Made by a program: the position numbers and the translations under genes | Origin: Haplomitrium mnioides | Lineage: Eukaryota; Marchantiophyta; Haplomitriopsida; Calobryales | Length of the DNA: 64,000 bases | Direction of reading: 5' to 3' | NCBI GenBank assembly: GCA_049999725.1 | Contig: JBNGIS010020584.1 | Span: 60,369-124,368, forward strand | Part shown: piece by piece, positions 33,504-43,654 of the stretch | Position numbering within the stretch: position 1 is the first letter of the stretch | Layout of the letters: the number at the start of each line of letters is the position of its first letter | Notes under the pieces: model-generated | Told to the model about the DNA's origin: nothing | Databases searched by the model: none | Seen by the model: only the letters and a program-made list of their open reading frames with translations

Positions 33504-34200
33504 GTTGTACTCTGTCTCTGTGCACTTTGGTAGCTCTATCTAGTTAACAATCACCACTCCATCTCTGGACAAATCTTCCTTCGTGGCTTCACTAACCATT
33601 TGGACCCAGTAGTGGAACTCCGATTCCTCCTCCTCTTCAGACCACTCATTATCATACTCTTCTTCCACTTGCGTCTCCCCTGGATGTGGCATTGGTCCAT
33701 AGTGAACCACTATTTTTTCAGGGCCAAACACCAAGGTTGAATTCCCCCAATTGTGTAGAACTCGAGCTCCATACAGCCATGGTCTTCCAATTAGTACTGG
33801 GTAGAGAGAGGCTTTGGTTGGGCGCATAACAAGGTAGTTCAATTTGAATTCCTTGCTCCAATGAAAGTGGGCACTCATAGTAGGGAGCCTAAAGGTTTCA
33901 CTCACGAAGCATCCGTCAATCTCATGATCCCGACAAAGGGTTGGAATTCTCTGAATCCCAATTTGTAGGCGATGTCTTACACCATGATGTTGACCTCTGC
34001 CTCTCTTTCTACTCACACTAGTGACAACGTGCACCACGCTATCTGAATGTCAATTTCAAGGGCTCTCTTATCATCGCACACCAATTGCAGGTCCGCTTCA
34101 GCTCCTACTTAGGGTAGCCTCTTCTTCCTCTTGGCTCTCATTAGCAATTCCCTTAGATGTCTTCTATACAAGGGGCTATCTTTGATCAATTGGCCCACTA
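33504..34200 (-). pseudogene. Copy D retropepsin domain
   Basis: The active-site region (about 34020-33990) reads AEVNIMV after a frame change and has lost a clean D-x-G-A. Downstream, FKLNYLVMRPTKASLYPVLI, GRPWLYGARVLHNWGNSTLV and FGPEKIVVHYGPMPHPGETQ (33850-33690) and the acidic EEYDNEWSEEEEESEFHYWV (33670-33605) are well preserved and align with copies A, C and E. Confidence 0.78.
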
Positions 34201-35974
34201 TAGCCGTGGCTAGACAATCTCGCGCGTCCGTCTAGATGCCGTAGAGGACTCACTTCACCTCTCCTTCTTTGGCTGTAATCTTCACCCCTACATCTTTAGG
34301 CTCTTCTTGTTGCTTTCGAACCACCTTTAGGGTCTCGATTGCTGCTTGCTCTTCTTCCAATGCCTCTAGTGCTTCTAGCTGCTTTCTCACACTGTCCTGC
34401 TATTTGGGATAAAACCACTTCGGATTGTCCCTTGGTAGTCCAAATCGCTACGCAATGAGGATGCTTGAGCTCTCCCTGTCTTAACCTTCTGCTCACTCTT
34501 CCGCTAGCTATTTTTCTTGGACTTGGCTCCGACTCGGGTTACCACCCAGTAGCAATCTTCAAAGGTTGGGGTTTCCCATCCGGGCAGCTCAGCTTCTTCT
34601 TCCTCCTTTCCCTAGCGGATTGTCTCCTCCTTCTCCAAGGCTATCAGATTGACTACCAAAGGTGGAGGAGGGTTTGTGCCTATGCTAAGGGCTACATCGA
34701 GCCTCCGGTTGAGAGGCCCATTGATAGCCACATGCCCCTCTTTTTTGCATTGGAAACAAAATGTTGGTAGTTGGCCATAACCGCTTTTCCGGGCTTAGGG
34801 CAGTTGGAGGAAATATGCCCAGATTGGCCACAATTCCAGCTGACTATAATGGTTATCGGAAGAGGTCTATTTGCAACCCATCCATTCCTCAACCCTCCAC
34901 TCCCCCCTGCAGGTCTACCAAGCATAGTGCGAGGTCCCCTGCTGATCTGGTATATTGTCTCTAGGGCTTCTTCTAGCACATAATTGACTTCTTCCCTCAT
35001 GAAGTCCGATGCCTCTTCTCTCACGTAATGTATGGCATTGTTTTCAGCAGGGCATTCTTGAGGAGAGTGGCTATGCTTATTGCACCTAATGCACCACACT
35101 CGGACTCGCCTAGTTGGGAGCAAGCCACCTTCTGTTTTGATCCCCTCTAGGAGGATATTCATCACTTCCATCTTACCACTCAGCTCATCAATCTGATTCC
35201 TCCCCACTAGTTTTTTGCTTGGTTCGGGTTCGGGTTTACTCCTTTTTGATTCCCTTTCTTGGCCCTTTTGCGGTGATGTACTTCTCACTCCCTGGCTTGC
35301 CTTCTTCGGGACACCCAATCTTCCTCCGAGCTGCTACTGTCCGAAGCACCCTCGCTCTTTGAGGTGGATACGGAACTCTAGTTCATCTCCTCTCCATTGT
35401 CGAAAGTGTGTGAAGAGTCTTCGGACTCATACTTCGTTCTTGTTTTCCTTTCGGAGCTAGTGATCGCAGCCTTGATATGGGATTGAGCTGCATTAGCCGC
35501 CTCCTCCAAGGTCTGAGGTTTTATCTACCTTACCCAGGTCCCTATTCCTCTAAGCAGGGCTACGAGGAACAATACTGTCAGTATTCCATCGGTGGTTGGC
35601 GGATTCAGCTTCCGAGCTACTTTTTTGAATCTCTATAGGAATCTCCTCACGGATTCCCTCTTCTTCATTCTGAGCTGACCCATCTTGATCAATGCCTTTG
35701 TTTCCTCTCCGATCCCTTGGAATTCAGCAATGAATACGGCCTTGAATGCTCCCCAGTCCCTTTTGACATTGTCGGACACATCCTCGTACTAGGGTTGCGC
35801 CTCTCCCTTTAGGACTGTTGGCAAGATACTGATTTTGAAATGGCTCTCCCCATTTGTCGGTACGGTGTTTTCCAAATTGTCAAGCCAGGTATCGAGGTTG
35901 TCTTTCAGACATCTTTTGAAGGACTTGTACTGGAATCAGACACTCAGTCCAGAAAAAGGTACCGAGTTGGCCAT
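34201..35974 (-). pseudogene. Copy D gag with zinc knuckles
   Basis: ATG at 35974 begins MANSVPFFWTE. The capsid-like part is frameshifted but recognisable (TLKGEAQP, FKKVARKLNPPTTDGI at about 35600). Zinc knuckle 1, WCIRCNKHSHSPQECP (about 35098-35050), is intact; the acidic segment YVREEASDFMREEVNYVLEE follows. Knuckle 2, SWNCGQSGHISSNCPKP (about 34845-34795), has its first Cys changed to Ser. Knuckle 3 (about 34770-34725) keeps CFQCKKEGH in another frame but has lost the last Cys. A region 35318-34692 is open for about 208 codons. Confidence 0.84.
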
Positions 35975-36160
35975 CACAACACTAGGTAAGGCCAACTTCA
36001 CACACAAGTCGATCCCCCTCTCCACTCTTCCTCAACAAGCTCACAACAGGGTGTTTTTTTTCTTGTAACTTTTCACCCCTATCCAATACAACCTTGGGGT
36101 CCTCTATGCACCGGATCATAACTTGGTCTTGGGGTGGTCTCAGGTTTTTGCAAACCTTAG

Positions 36161-36177
36161 GCCCTCCTTCTAGCGCA
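36161..36177 (-). promoter_or_regulatory. Primer-binding site of copy D
   Basis: On the minus strand TGCGCTAGAAGGAGGGC (TTGCGCTAG... with the preceding base) lies about 9 nt inside the 5' LTR end at 36187. It has one substitution from the family consensus. Confidence 0.62.
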
Positions 36178-36186
36178 AAAAATGTA

Positions 36187-38030
36187 TGTCACGCCCCTCC
36201 TTCAAGCCTTAACCTCCAAAGGTGCCACTTTGGAAGGCAGGGGTGGATAAAACATGGGCTCACGTTCTTTTATAAGATGGCCTCGTTGCAAGTTATCTCT
36301 TTGAGGTCTTAGGGAGTTCCTCTTCACCTTACAGGCCTTTCCACTGATCAACAATTACTTCAACATCAATCATGCTCATTCATACACCATCCCGAAATAC
36401 ATACATACATACAAGTCCGAGGCACTTCTTGTGGCAATCCGAAGTATATTTAAGGAGTCCAAAACTAGACCCAAACACGTTGCGTAGAAAATGGGAGTAA
36501 AATCCAACATCCAAAATACCAAGAGGTAATGTCAATAGTCCTCACACCCACTTTGCAGGGTTTTTCTAAGTTCCAAACAAGCCGAAATGCAGGTATACTT
36601 TGAATCCTAAGTGTTTTTTAGAAAATACAAACAGAAAGCAAATCTAGCTAGTACACACATACATAGACACACACACACACCCTGCGATCTACCAAAATTG
36701 TATGCCCTTCAATGTCGCAGAATCTGACCTTCCCAACAGACTTCTCTCCTCCTCAACCAACAATTCCAACCTTCCTTCAATCTCCCGTCCACACACCCCG
36801 TCTAGATAGTTTTTCAACTTCCGAGAATTCCTAAATTTACTTCCTCACGCTTGAAAGAGGTCTTCTTTTACTTTCACCTTTGGAAGACAGTCCTCTCGAT
36901 TGCTGGCCACACACTCCACCCCGAACCTCGAAGGGATCTTCTCGGTAGTGCGTGAGCACTAACGCAACCACTCCGCTCTTGGCTCCACTTGATAGATTAG
37001 ACCAAAAACACACTTTGAGCATTTCAAGGATTGATGCTCCTACTTAGATGATGTTGAGACGACCCCAAGGTCCCCCCTTGGTAACCTCTCCCAAATTCAA
37101 GACAGACACAACCCATTTTAGCTTCAAGTATCGATTCATTTCTCAATGTTGGTCCACCCACCCGCAGAGATGAGTACACCAGGATCGTCCGAGACTTTAG
37201 AGCTTCCCACCTAGTGATTCTTGGTTCCCCTCCTGTCCACCTCCACCCTTGCTAGCCCCCTGCACAAGTCTACTCGCTTCAAGTGAAGCTTCACTGGAAA
37301 TTTTCCTTCCTTCTCTCGTTGCATCTTCCTATTCGAGATCGCTTGCAAATCTCTAGTTTGCATACACACCAGCCCTCTAAACGTCGCAGCGCATCAATCT
37401 TTACCCCCTTGCGCCCTATCCTTCTGGGTTTCCATTTCCCTTCATAGTGGTTGTTCTTCCCGTAAGTAATGGTCTCCTAATGTGGAGACACATGTCCATA
37501 CTATTTGAGGAATGATCCAAGGTTAATGGTTAGTTTCAAAGTTCACTGAGACCTATTTCAAAATATTCTACAGATAGGTCCAAAGTATTCCACATACATG
37601 TCCAAGGTATTCCACGGATAAGTGAATTCGAAGAGAATCGCGGGACCATAGAGTCTGAAGTTGACCACCGCATCCGAAGTTGACTGCTGCAATCACTCAT
37701 AAGGCGTTGTCCACCACCGCTTTCCAAGTAGAAGTTGGAATGTCACTCAACCTCAGATTTCAAAGTTGACCAGCAGACTGTTGAGTACGAAGTTGACCTC
37801 GAAACCCTTGAATCCAAAGTTGACTTGGTTCTGAAGGGCGCCGTCCGCCGCGGCTTTCCACGTGGAAGTTGGACCACCGCGTTGACTTGGGTTTCCGAAG
37901 TTGACCGCGGACTATGTCCGAAGATAACCTCGTAACCACTGAGTCCAAAGTTGACTTGGACCTAAAGGGCTCCATCCGCCAGCGCTTTCCAAGTGGAAGT
38001 TGGACTGCCACGCTGACTTGGGTTTCCGAA
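36187..38030 (-). repeat. 5' LTR of copy D, truncated
   Basis: It begins TGTCACGCCCCTCCTTC on the plus strand. It follows the G1 LTR order (GGTGCCACTTTGGAAG, GATGGCCTCG) and contains the GC-rich tandem repeats at 37715-38030. It stops at GGTTTCCGAAGTT, where another G1 LTR begins, so the outer LTR end is missing. Short CATA and CA microsatellites lie at 36396-36415 and 36660-36682. Confidence 0.8.
37715..38020 (-). repeat. Tandem repeat of about 131-134 bp in the copy D LTR
   Basis: TTTCCAAGTNGAAGTTGGA recurs at 37721, 37855 and 37986. Each is followed by CCACCGCGTTGACTTGGGTTT-like and GAAGTTGACC-like segments. It corresponds to the repeats in LTR fragments H and L read on the other strand. 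Confidence 0.75.
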
Positions 38031-39340
38031 GTTCACCCCGCTCTTTTAGACCTTAACCCCCAAAATTGCCACTTTGGAAGAAGGGTGTGATAATCGGGGT
38101 CCTAGGTTTTTTTATGAGATGGCACTGGATCTAAATTATTACTTTCAGGTCTTAATGAGCTTGAACTTTGCTATGCAGACCTTTAGGCCTATCAACAAAC
38201 ACCCCGATAAACTAGTTTGCTCACTGATCAATACATCTGAAGTATATCTGGCTTACGAATCCGAAATATATTTTTGGAGTTTCAAAATAGACAAAGACTT
38301 CTTGCTTACGAAATGAAATCAAGATTCAAATGTGCAATACCAAGGGGACAAGGCCTACCGCTCTATCCCGCTATGGGGTGTTTCCTTAGGTTCTAATAGG
38401 CTGCGATTCGAGTTCACTCCGAATCCAAAGTATATTTCAGGAAATCAAGGAATAGACAAATCTAACTACTACAACACGCACCTATTGCGCTTCACCATGA
38501 GTCCCTCGATTCTGAGTGACCCCAATGTCATAGGTTCCAACGTTCTCCAACAGCCTTCTCCAATCGTCAACAATAGTTCAACACTCCTTCAACACCTAAC
38601 CCACACACCCCATCCAGATAGATTTTCCACCTCTATCACTAGAGGGTCTTGGATTTACTTCCACAAGATTGGAAGAGGTCAAATTAACTTCCACCTCAAG
38701 AAGGCAGTCCTCTTGACTGCTAGGCAACCCACTCCACCCAAAACTTTGACTTGATCTTTTGCGTAGTGTGTGGGCACTAACGCAACCACTCCTCTCTTGG
38801 TTCAGCTTGAATGTTAAGACGAGAAACATCCTCCGAACATTCATGGGATTGATGCTCGTGCACAGACAAATGTTGAGATTGCCCCACGATCCCCCCTTGG
38901 TTGCCTCTCCAAATTCAAGACAGAAAGAATTCCCTGTTGCTTTAAGTGTCGATCCACCTCCAACTGCTAGTCCACTTGCAGGGATGAGTACATTTGGATT
39001 GTATGATCCTCTAAGGCTCCATGCTTAGCAATTCTTTGTGCTCTCCAGTCCACCTCCATCCCTACGAGCCCTCCTGCATGAGTCTGTTTGCTCTAAGTAA
39101 AACTTCATTGGAATTCCCTTGCTGCATTTCATGTTCAAGATAATTCCCCAACCCACATTAACATCAATCCCCCATCCTTCAAAGAGAGACGATTTATTCC
39201 CCTCTTGGCTGCTTTGTTTCCTCCTGAAGCATTTCTTGTTTCCCCCCCTCTTCGCCATTATTCTTGTTAGTAACAGTTTGTTGACGCAATGACATCTATC
39301 TTTTGGGTGTCGAAGATTAGTTTGATTCGGTGGAGATTAG
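38031..39340 (-). repeat. G1 LTR fragment K
   Basis: It starts at a degenerate LTR end (TTCACCCCGCTCTTTTAGACC) directly against the copy D LTR. It closely matches the copy C 5' LTR, for example GAAGTATATCTGGCTTACG at 38237 and 58491. Its outer part is replaced near 39340 by a plus-oriented LTR belonging to copy E. It has no internal region of its own. Confidence 0.78.
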
Positions 39341-39344
39341 TCTA

Positions 39345-39885
39345 CGGGTCCTTGCGGAGTTGTGGCAGACTCAGGGAGTCCGCGGATCTTTATGGAGAGA
39401 TGGAGGGCCCGGGGTGTCAGCAAGGCTTCAGCGGAAACATGGCAGGCGCAGGAGACCCGCGAAGCTTTGCAGAAATGTGGCCGAAGAGGAGAGTCTGCGG
39501 CCTTCATCAGAACCTAAAGTCAGCGTGATGGTCAAACTCCCATATTGAAAATGGCGTCGTACAGCAGCCTCTCGGATTATGTGGCATCAATGGAGGGCTT
39601 TGGGAGATTTAGTGGATACGTGGTGGCGCAACGTAGTCTGCTGGATTCAATGGAGCAAGGTTAGCGCGTGAGTCCACCTTCCCCTTTGGAAACGGCGTCA
39701 AACGGCGCTCTTGCGGATTACGTGGCACTCAGCAAGGGTCTGTTGGATCCTTCGGGTTAGAGGGAGGTCAACCACGGAACAAAGTCAACGTGGCGTTCCA
39801 CGTTCCCTTTTCAGAACAGCGTCGGACGACACTCCTATGGATTACGTGGCACTCAGGGAGGGTTGGTTGGATCCTTGCGGTCTTG
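39345..39885 (+). repeat. 5' LTR fragment of copy E
   Basis: It matches the E 3' LTR from about 49545 onward: GAGTCCGCGGATCTTTATGG at 39378 and 49579, and GAGAGTCTGCGGNCTTCATC at 39490 and 49700. It ends abruptly at GGTTGGATCCTTGCGGTC and continues as gag, which shows an internal deletion. Confidence 0.78.
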
Positions 39886-40073
39886 AAGGGAGAGACTCAG
39901 ACATGGTACAAGGACTTGCTCGACAACGTCAACAAGGATTGGCATGCGTTCAAGGTAGCCTTCATTGCAGAATTCACAGGGATCCGCAAGGAGACAAAGG
40001 TGCTGATCAAAATGGGTCAGCCAAGGATGAAAAAGAAAGAGTCCGTGAGGAAATTCCTCCAACGATTCAAGAA

Positions 40074-40173
40074 NNNNNNNNNNNNNNNNNNNNNNNNNNN
40101 NNNNNNNNNNNNNNNNNNNNNNNNNNNNNNNNNNNNNNNNNNNNNNNNNNNNNNNNNNNNNNNNNNNNNNNNN
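40074..40173. other. Assembly gap, 100 N, in copy E gag
   Basis: Exactly 100 N. By alignment with copies A and D only about 20-25 nt separate the flanking codons, so the gap length is a placeholder that overstates the missing sequence. Confidence 0.97.
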
Positions 40174-40330
40174 CCAGCCACTGACATAATGCTCATGGCC
40201 TTGTTCCTCACGGCTCTGCCCAAGGGAATTGAGACCTGGATAAGACAAACCGATGCACAAACTCTTGAAGAAATGGTCAATGCAGCCCGATCCCATGTCA
40301 AGGCTGCAATTACAAGCTTCCGTTGGAAGG

Positions 40331-40335
40331 CAAGA
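40331..40335. repeat. Target-site duplication of solo LTR L, left copy (CAAGA)
   Basis: CAAGA precedes TGTCGCTCCCC and recurs at 43650-43654 directly after the LTR end GCTGACA. Confidence 0.92.
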
Positions 40336-41431
40336 TGTCGCTCCCCAGGTTCAGACCTTAACCTTTCTAGGTGCCACTTGGTTGCAGGGAAGGACAGATT
40401 CAGGGCTTTCAGGTTCTTTTCTGAGATGGCCCCTTGCCGGTTACCACTTTGAGGCTCTAAGGATTCTTTCTTTCCTTTCCAGCCTTTAACGCACCACTCA
40501 CTCTCTTCGCTTGATACTCAAGTCAATCAATCAATCATACATCCCAGGTCCACATTCATAACCCCCAGCTTATCTTCGTGTAATTCCTTCACTTTATTTC
40601 AAGGGCTCGAGGACTCAGACCCTGCCCTCTGAATTGTGCTTGGGATAGAAGTGTGCCTGTGGCCTGCAACACCAAAGAATAATACAAAAGGTCCAGACTT
40701 CCCCTCTCAGGGTTGTCGCAGAATTGGTACAACTGCTCCTAACTATTCTAGGATGGACTAATTCCTAAGCTATACCACCAGCTCAAAAACAAAGAGCATT
40801 TGCCTCCGGGATTTCAGATCTGTATCAAGGGATTGGACTCCCCCTTCACGCTGTTCCCAGGGTCTGCTCAACTGTCCTTTTGTGGCCTAATCCAATTGTC
40901 TATTGAATGCAAATACTCAATGCAAATCTAACTACACACAAATACACAAAGACATATATACTATGTACTGCAAGAAGAAACAAAGTCCTTGAAGGCCCTC
41001 TCAACAGATCCTTGCCAACTGATGCCTCCTTTCTGAATCCTTCACTGCCTTAGAGACTGCAGCCCAACTCCCACCCACGCACCCTTCTCCAGATAGTCTT
41101 TTTAACTTCCATTGCGAGAAGCCGTGAATTTACTTCCTCAGGCTAGGAAGAGAGTTTCTTTCACCCCCACCTCTGGGAGGCAGCCTTCCCGACTGCAGGT
41201 AGGCCACTCCACCCTCGAGCCTTGAAGAGTCTTACCACGTAGTGCGCAGGCACTAACGCAGCCTCCCCCCTCTCAACTCCACTTGAAGAATCACACCAGG
41301 GTGTACTCCGAACACCCTGGGCTGATGCACTGGCACAAAGAATCACCGAGACGACTCCAAGCTCCTCACTTGGCATACCTTTTCTTAGTTCTCGGTCTAG
41401 TCAGAATCCCTTCGAGCTAATGTATCGGTCC

Positions 41432-41531
41432 NNNNNNNNNNNNNNNNNNNNNNNNNNNNNNNNNNNNNNNNNNNNNNNNNNNNNNNNNNNNNNNNNNNNN
41501 NNNNNNNNNNNNNNNNNNNNNNNNNNNNNNN
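41432..41531. other. Assembly gap, 100 N, in solo LTR L
   Basis: Exactly 100 N, true length unknown. Confidence 0.97.
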
Positions 41532-42314
41532 CCTCCAATCGCTCGTGCATCAACCCTTCACTTTTTGTAGTGACCCCTGCTATACTCTCCCCGGAGCTCG
41601 CGTGCCCTTGCAACCGATTGTTGATCAAGATAGTCCCGCTCCTCTTCACTGGACTTTGGCAGGTTTTCTCATTAGTAACCGTTTCTTGAGAAGTTGCCAC
41701 CTGTTGGTTAGCCTGCGTTTCACGGGTATCAATTGAAGCATTCAGGATTAAGGAAGATTTTCGGAGAACTCTTGGCTGAACCTTGCCTTCGATTCGTAGT
41801 GCTCTCTTTTTCAGGTTTGCGATCAGGATCGCCTCGCCGTTTGGACGCCTCAGCAATCCCGTCGCAATCTTGGTTCGATTCCCTTGAAGCATCAGTTCGA
41901 GCGCAGACCCGAAGTAGTTGTCGAGGAGGTCTTCCCGCAGACAAATCCGAAGACATTTGCTTGGGATAGGATTGGATTCGTAGGTTGACCCCGTAGATTG
42001 GCCAACCATCGCATCTCGCGGGCAGATTCCTTGTTTTTCCTTGATTCTCCTCGTTGCCATGCCCCCGCGATCACCCGCAGACCCTCGCAAGCTGTCATGC
42101 TTCCACAAGAGCTCACGGACCCCCGCTAGCTGCCACGTGCCCGAAAACTCCACCAGAACCGCGTCGTCAATCAGCAAAACTTCACCGTCGCCCTCAAGAC
42201 ACCGCAGGTCGCCACATGTCCGTGAACTCCCTCGAAACCCTGCCATACTCTTCGGAATCCCGTTGTCGCCCTCGGAACACCACAGGTTTCCACGTGTTGT
42301 GCCTTCCATGTCAT

Positions 42315-42665
42315 CCGCTAAGCGTCGTCCGCCGCCGCCCCGCAAAGGTGTAGGCGGACCGACGCCTTGACCAGACTCTGTAGTTGACCAGCGCTGACCC
42401 TGATCATCCCTCGGACCACCTCCAGTCGCCACGTCATCAGTCACTGCGCCGTCCGACGCCACCCCGCAAAGGGGTAGGCGGACCGACGCCTTGACCAGAC
42501 TCCGTAGTTGACCCGCGCTGACCCTGAGCATCCCTCGAACCACCTATAGTCGCCACATCATCCATCACTACGCCGTCCGACCCCGCCCTGCAAAGGGGTA
42601 GGCGGACCGACGCCTTGACTATCTTCCGCAGTTGACTTGCGCTGACCCTCTTCCACATATGCCAC
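42315..42665 (-). repeat. Tandem repeat, 124-bp unit, three copies, in LTR L
   Basis: GGCGGACCGACGCCTTGAC with the preceding CAAAGGNGTA lies at 42344, 42468 and 42592, an exact 124-bp period. Copies 1 and 2 are highly similar (CGCTGACCCTGA-CATCCCTC) and copy 3 diverges near its end. Unlike a CRISPR there are no short repeats with unique spacers; the whole unit repeats. Confidence 0.88.
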
Positions 42666-43649
42666 GTCATCCGCAAAACAAATCCCTCACTGAGTAAGAA
42701 ATGTACCTGTCGTTGCCGTTTCGGCACCTGCTCGCAGTAGGAACTAAGGCTCCCTTCGCTTAACTCTTCCATCCGCTTGATATAAGAACTATGGCTGGCT
42801 CCTCGTTGATCCCCTTCGAACTTTCAGCGTCCCCCGTCAAACTTTCCCACTTGTCATCGTCGGATCGGTGATAGATCGCCCCTTCGGTAATTCCCTCTTT
42901 GCTCCTTGGTTGGGCTCCTCCACGGATCCCTGTTAAGCGGGCTCCCCACGTCGGAAGCCAGTTCGGAACCCTCTTAACCAGGTACCCCAGTTAGAGAGAC
43001 GCAATCTCGTTAACCTTTTCAACCCCGCCACCTCTCCGTGACTACCTTCGGGCCTCCTGGAGCCGCCACATCATCCGCCAAATCCTCTGAAGCGCTCTGG
43101 AGGCCCCACGTTTCCGTGGAATCTTTCAGAGCCCCCAGAGAGCTCCACGTTTTCGTTAAGACCTGTGCATTCCAAAAGAAGGGTCGGACCCTCGTAGAGT
43201 GCGCTCACGCCTGCGGGATTGAGGCGTCCCCCTCTCCCTAGCCTAGCTCGCTCTTGCGACGACCCTGACTCCTCGTTCCTCCCTTGATCCTTGCACCTGA
43301 TGTGTGGCCGTTGCAGGCAATGTCCGCGGTCTGCCTCTCCCTCGAGTGCCTTCAGAGTTCTCCGTTGTAGCCCCGCTCTTCCTCCTGCGATATCTTTGCC
43401 TTAGGTAGTTGTTCCTTTCTCCTTGCAGACATCGTCTCTTGCAATCCGATGATACTTATAGGTTCCCCTCTGCTTTCGTAGAATTTGAGCGGTGCCCTCC
43501 CTTCCTCAGATTAGACGATCTGCTTTTAATTGCTAATTGAGGTCATTCTGCTGCGTCCAAGGTACCTTTACACTTGCAAAGGGCTATTGTGCCAATGCCA
43601 CTCCCGATTTCCCAAATTCCATCTTAGTGCTCCAAATCACTAGCTGACA

Positions 43650-43654
43650 CAAGA
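43650..43654. repeat. Target-site duplication of solo LTR L, right copy (CAAGA)
   Basis: CAAGA directly after TAGCTGACA pairs with 40331-40335. Confidence 0.92.

Larger units (their letters stand above)
32791..38030 (-). mobile_element. G1 gypsy copy D, 3' half replaced by J
   Basis: On the minus strand, the truncated 5' LTR (36187-38030), PBS (36161-36177), gag (ATG at 35974), protease, linker and the first part of RT (to about 32791) are present. The remaining RT, RNase H, integrase and 3' LTR are lost where J joins. The leader from PBS to gag is about 187 nt. Confidence 0.84.
39886..40335 (+). pseudogene. Copy E gag, first exon-like segment before solo LTR
   Basis: VLKGETQTWYKDLLDNVNKD and WHAFKVAFIAEFTGIRKETK open the capsid-like part (39890-40000). 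MGQPRMKKKESVRKFLQRFK follows, then a 100-N gap, then PATDIMLMALFLTALPKGIE and MVNAARSHVKAAITSFRWKA up to the LTR insertion at 40336. Reading across the insertion through one CAAGA copy restores the family frame into AKYESDDSLDT at 43654. The gag N-terminus is absent. Confidence 0.85.
40336..43649 (-). mobile_element. Solo LTR L nested in copy E gag
   Basis: This 3.3-kb (including a 100-N gap) G1-family LTR in minus orientation runs from TGTCGCTCCCCAGG to CACTAGCTGACA, flanked by CAAGA on both sides. The gag frame is uninterrupted when LTR plus one CAAGA is removed. No internal element sequence is present, so an inserted element has since lost its body by LTR-LTR recombination. The outer end aligns with the E 3' LTR start (CAAATCACTAGCTGACA against CAAATCACTGGCTGATA). 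It contains three 124-bp tandem repeats. Confidence 0.93.

Noticed and set aside
41401-42543. 380-codon minus-strand open frame
   Set aside because: It spans a 100-N gap translated as X and the 124-bp tandem repeats of solo LTR L. GC-rich repeats with few stops explain it.
42315-42665. Possible CRISPR-like array
   Set aside because: The whole 124-bp unit repeats, with no short conserved repeats separated by unique spacers, and the setting is a plant LTR.
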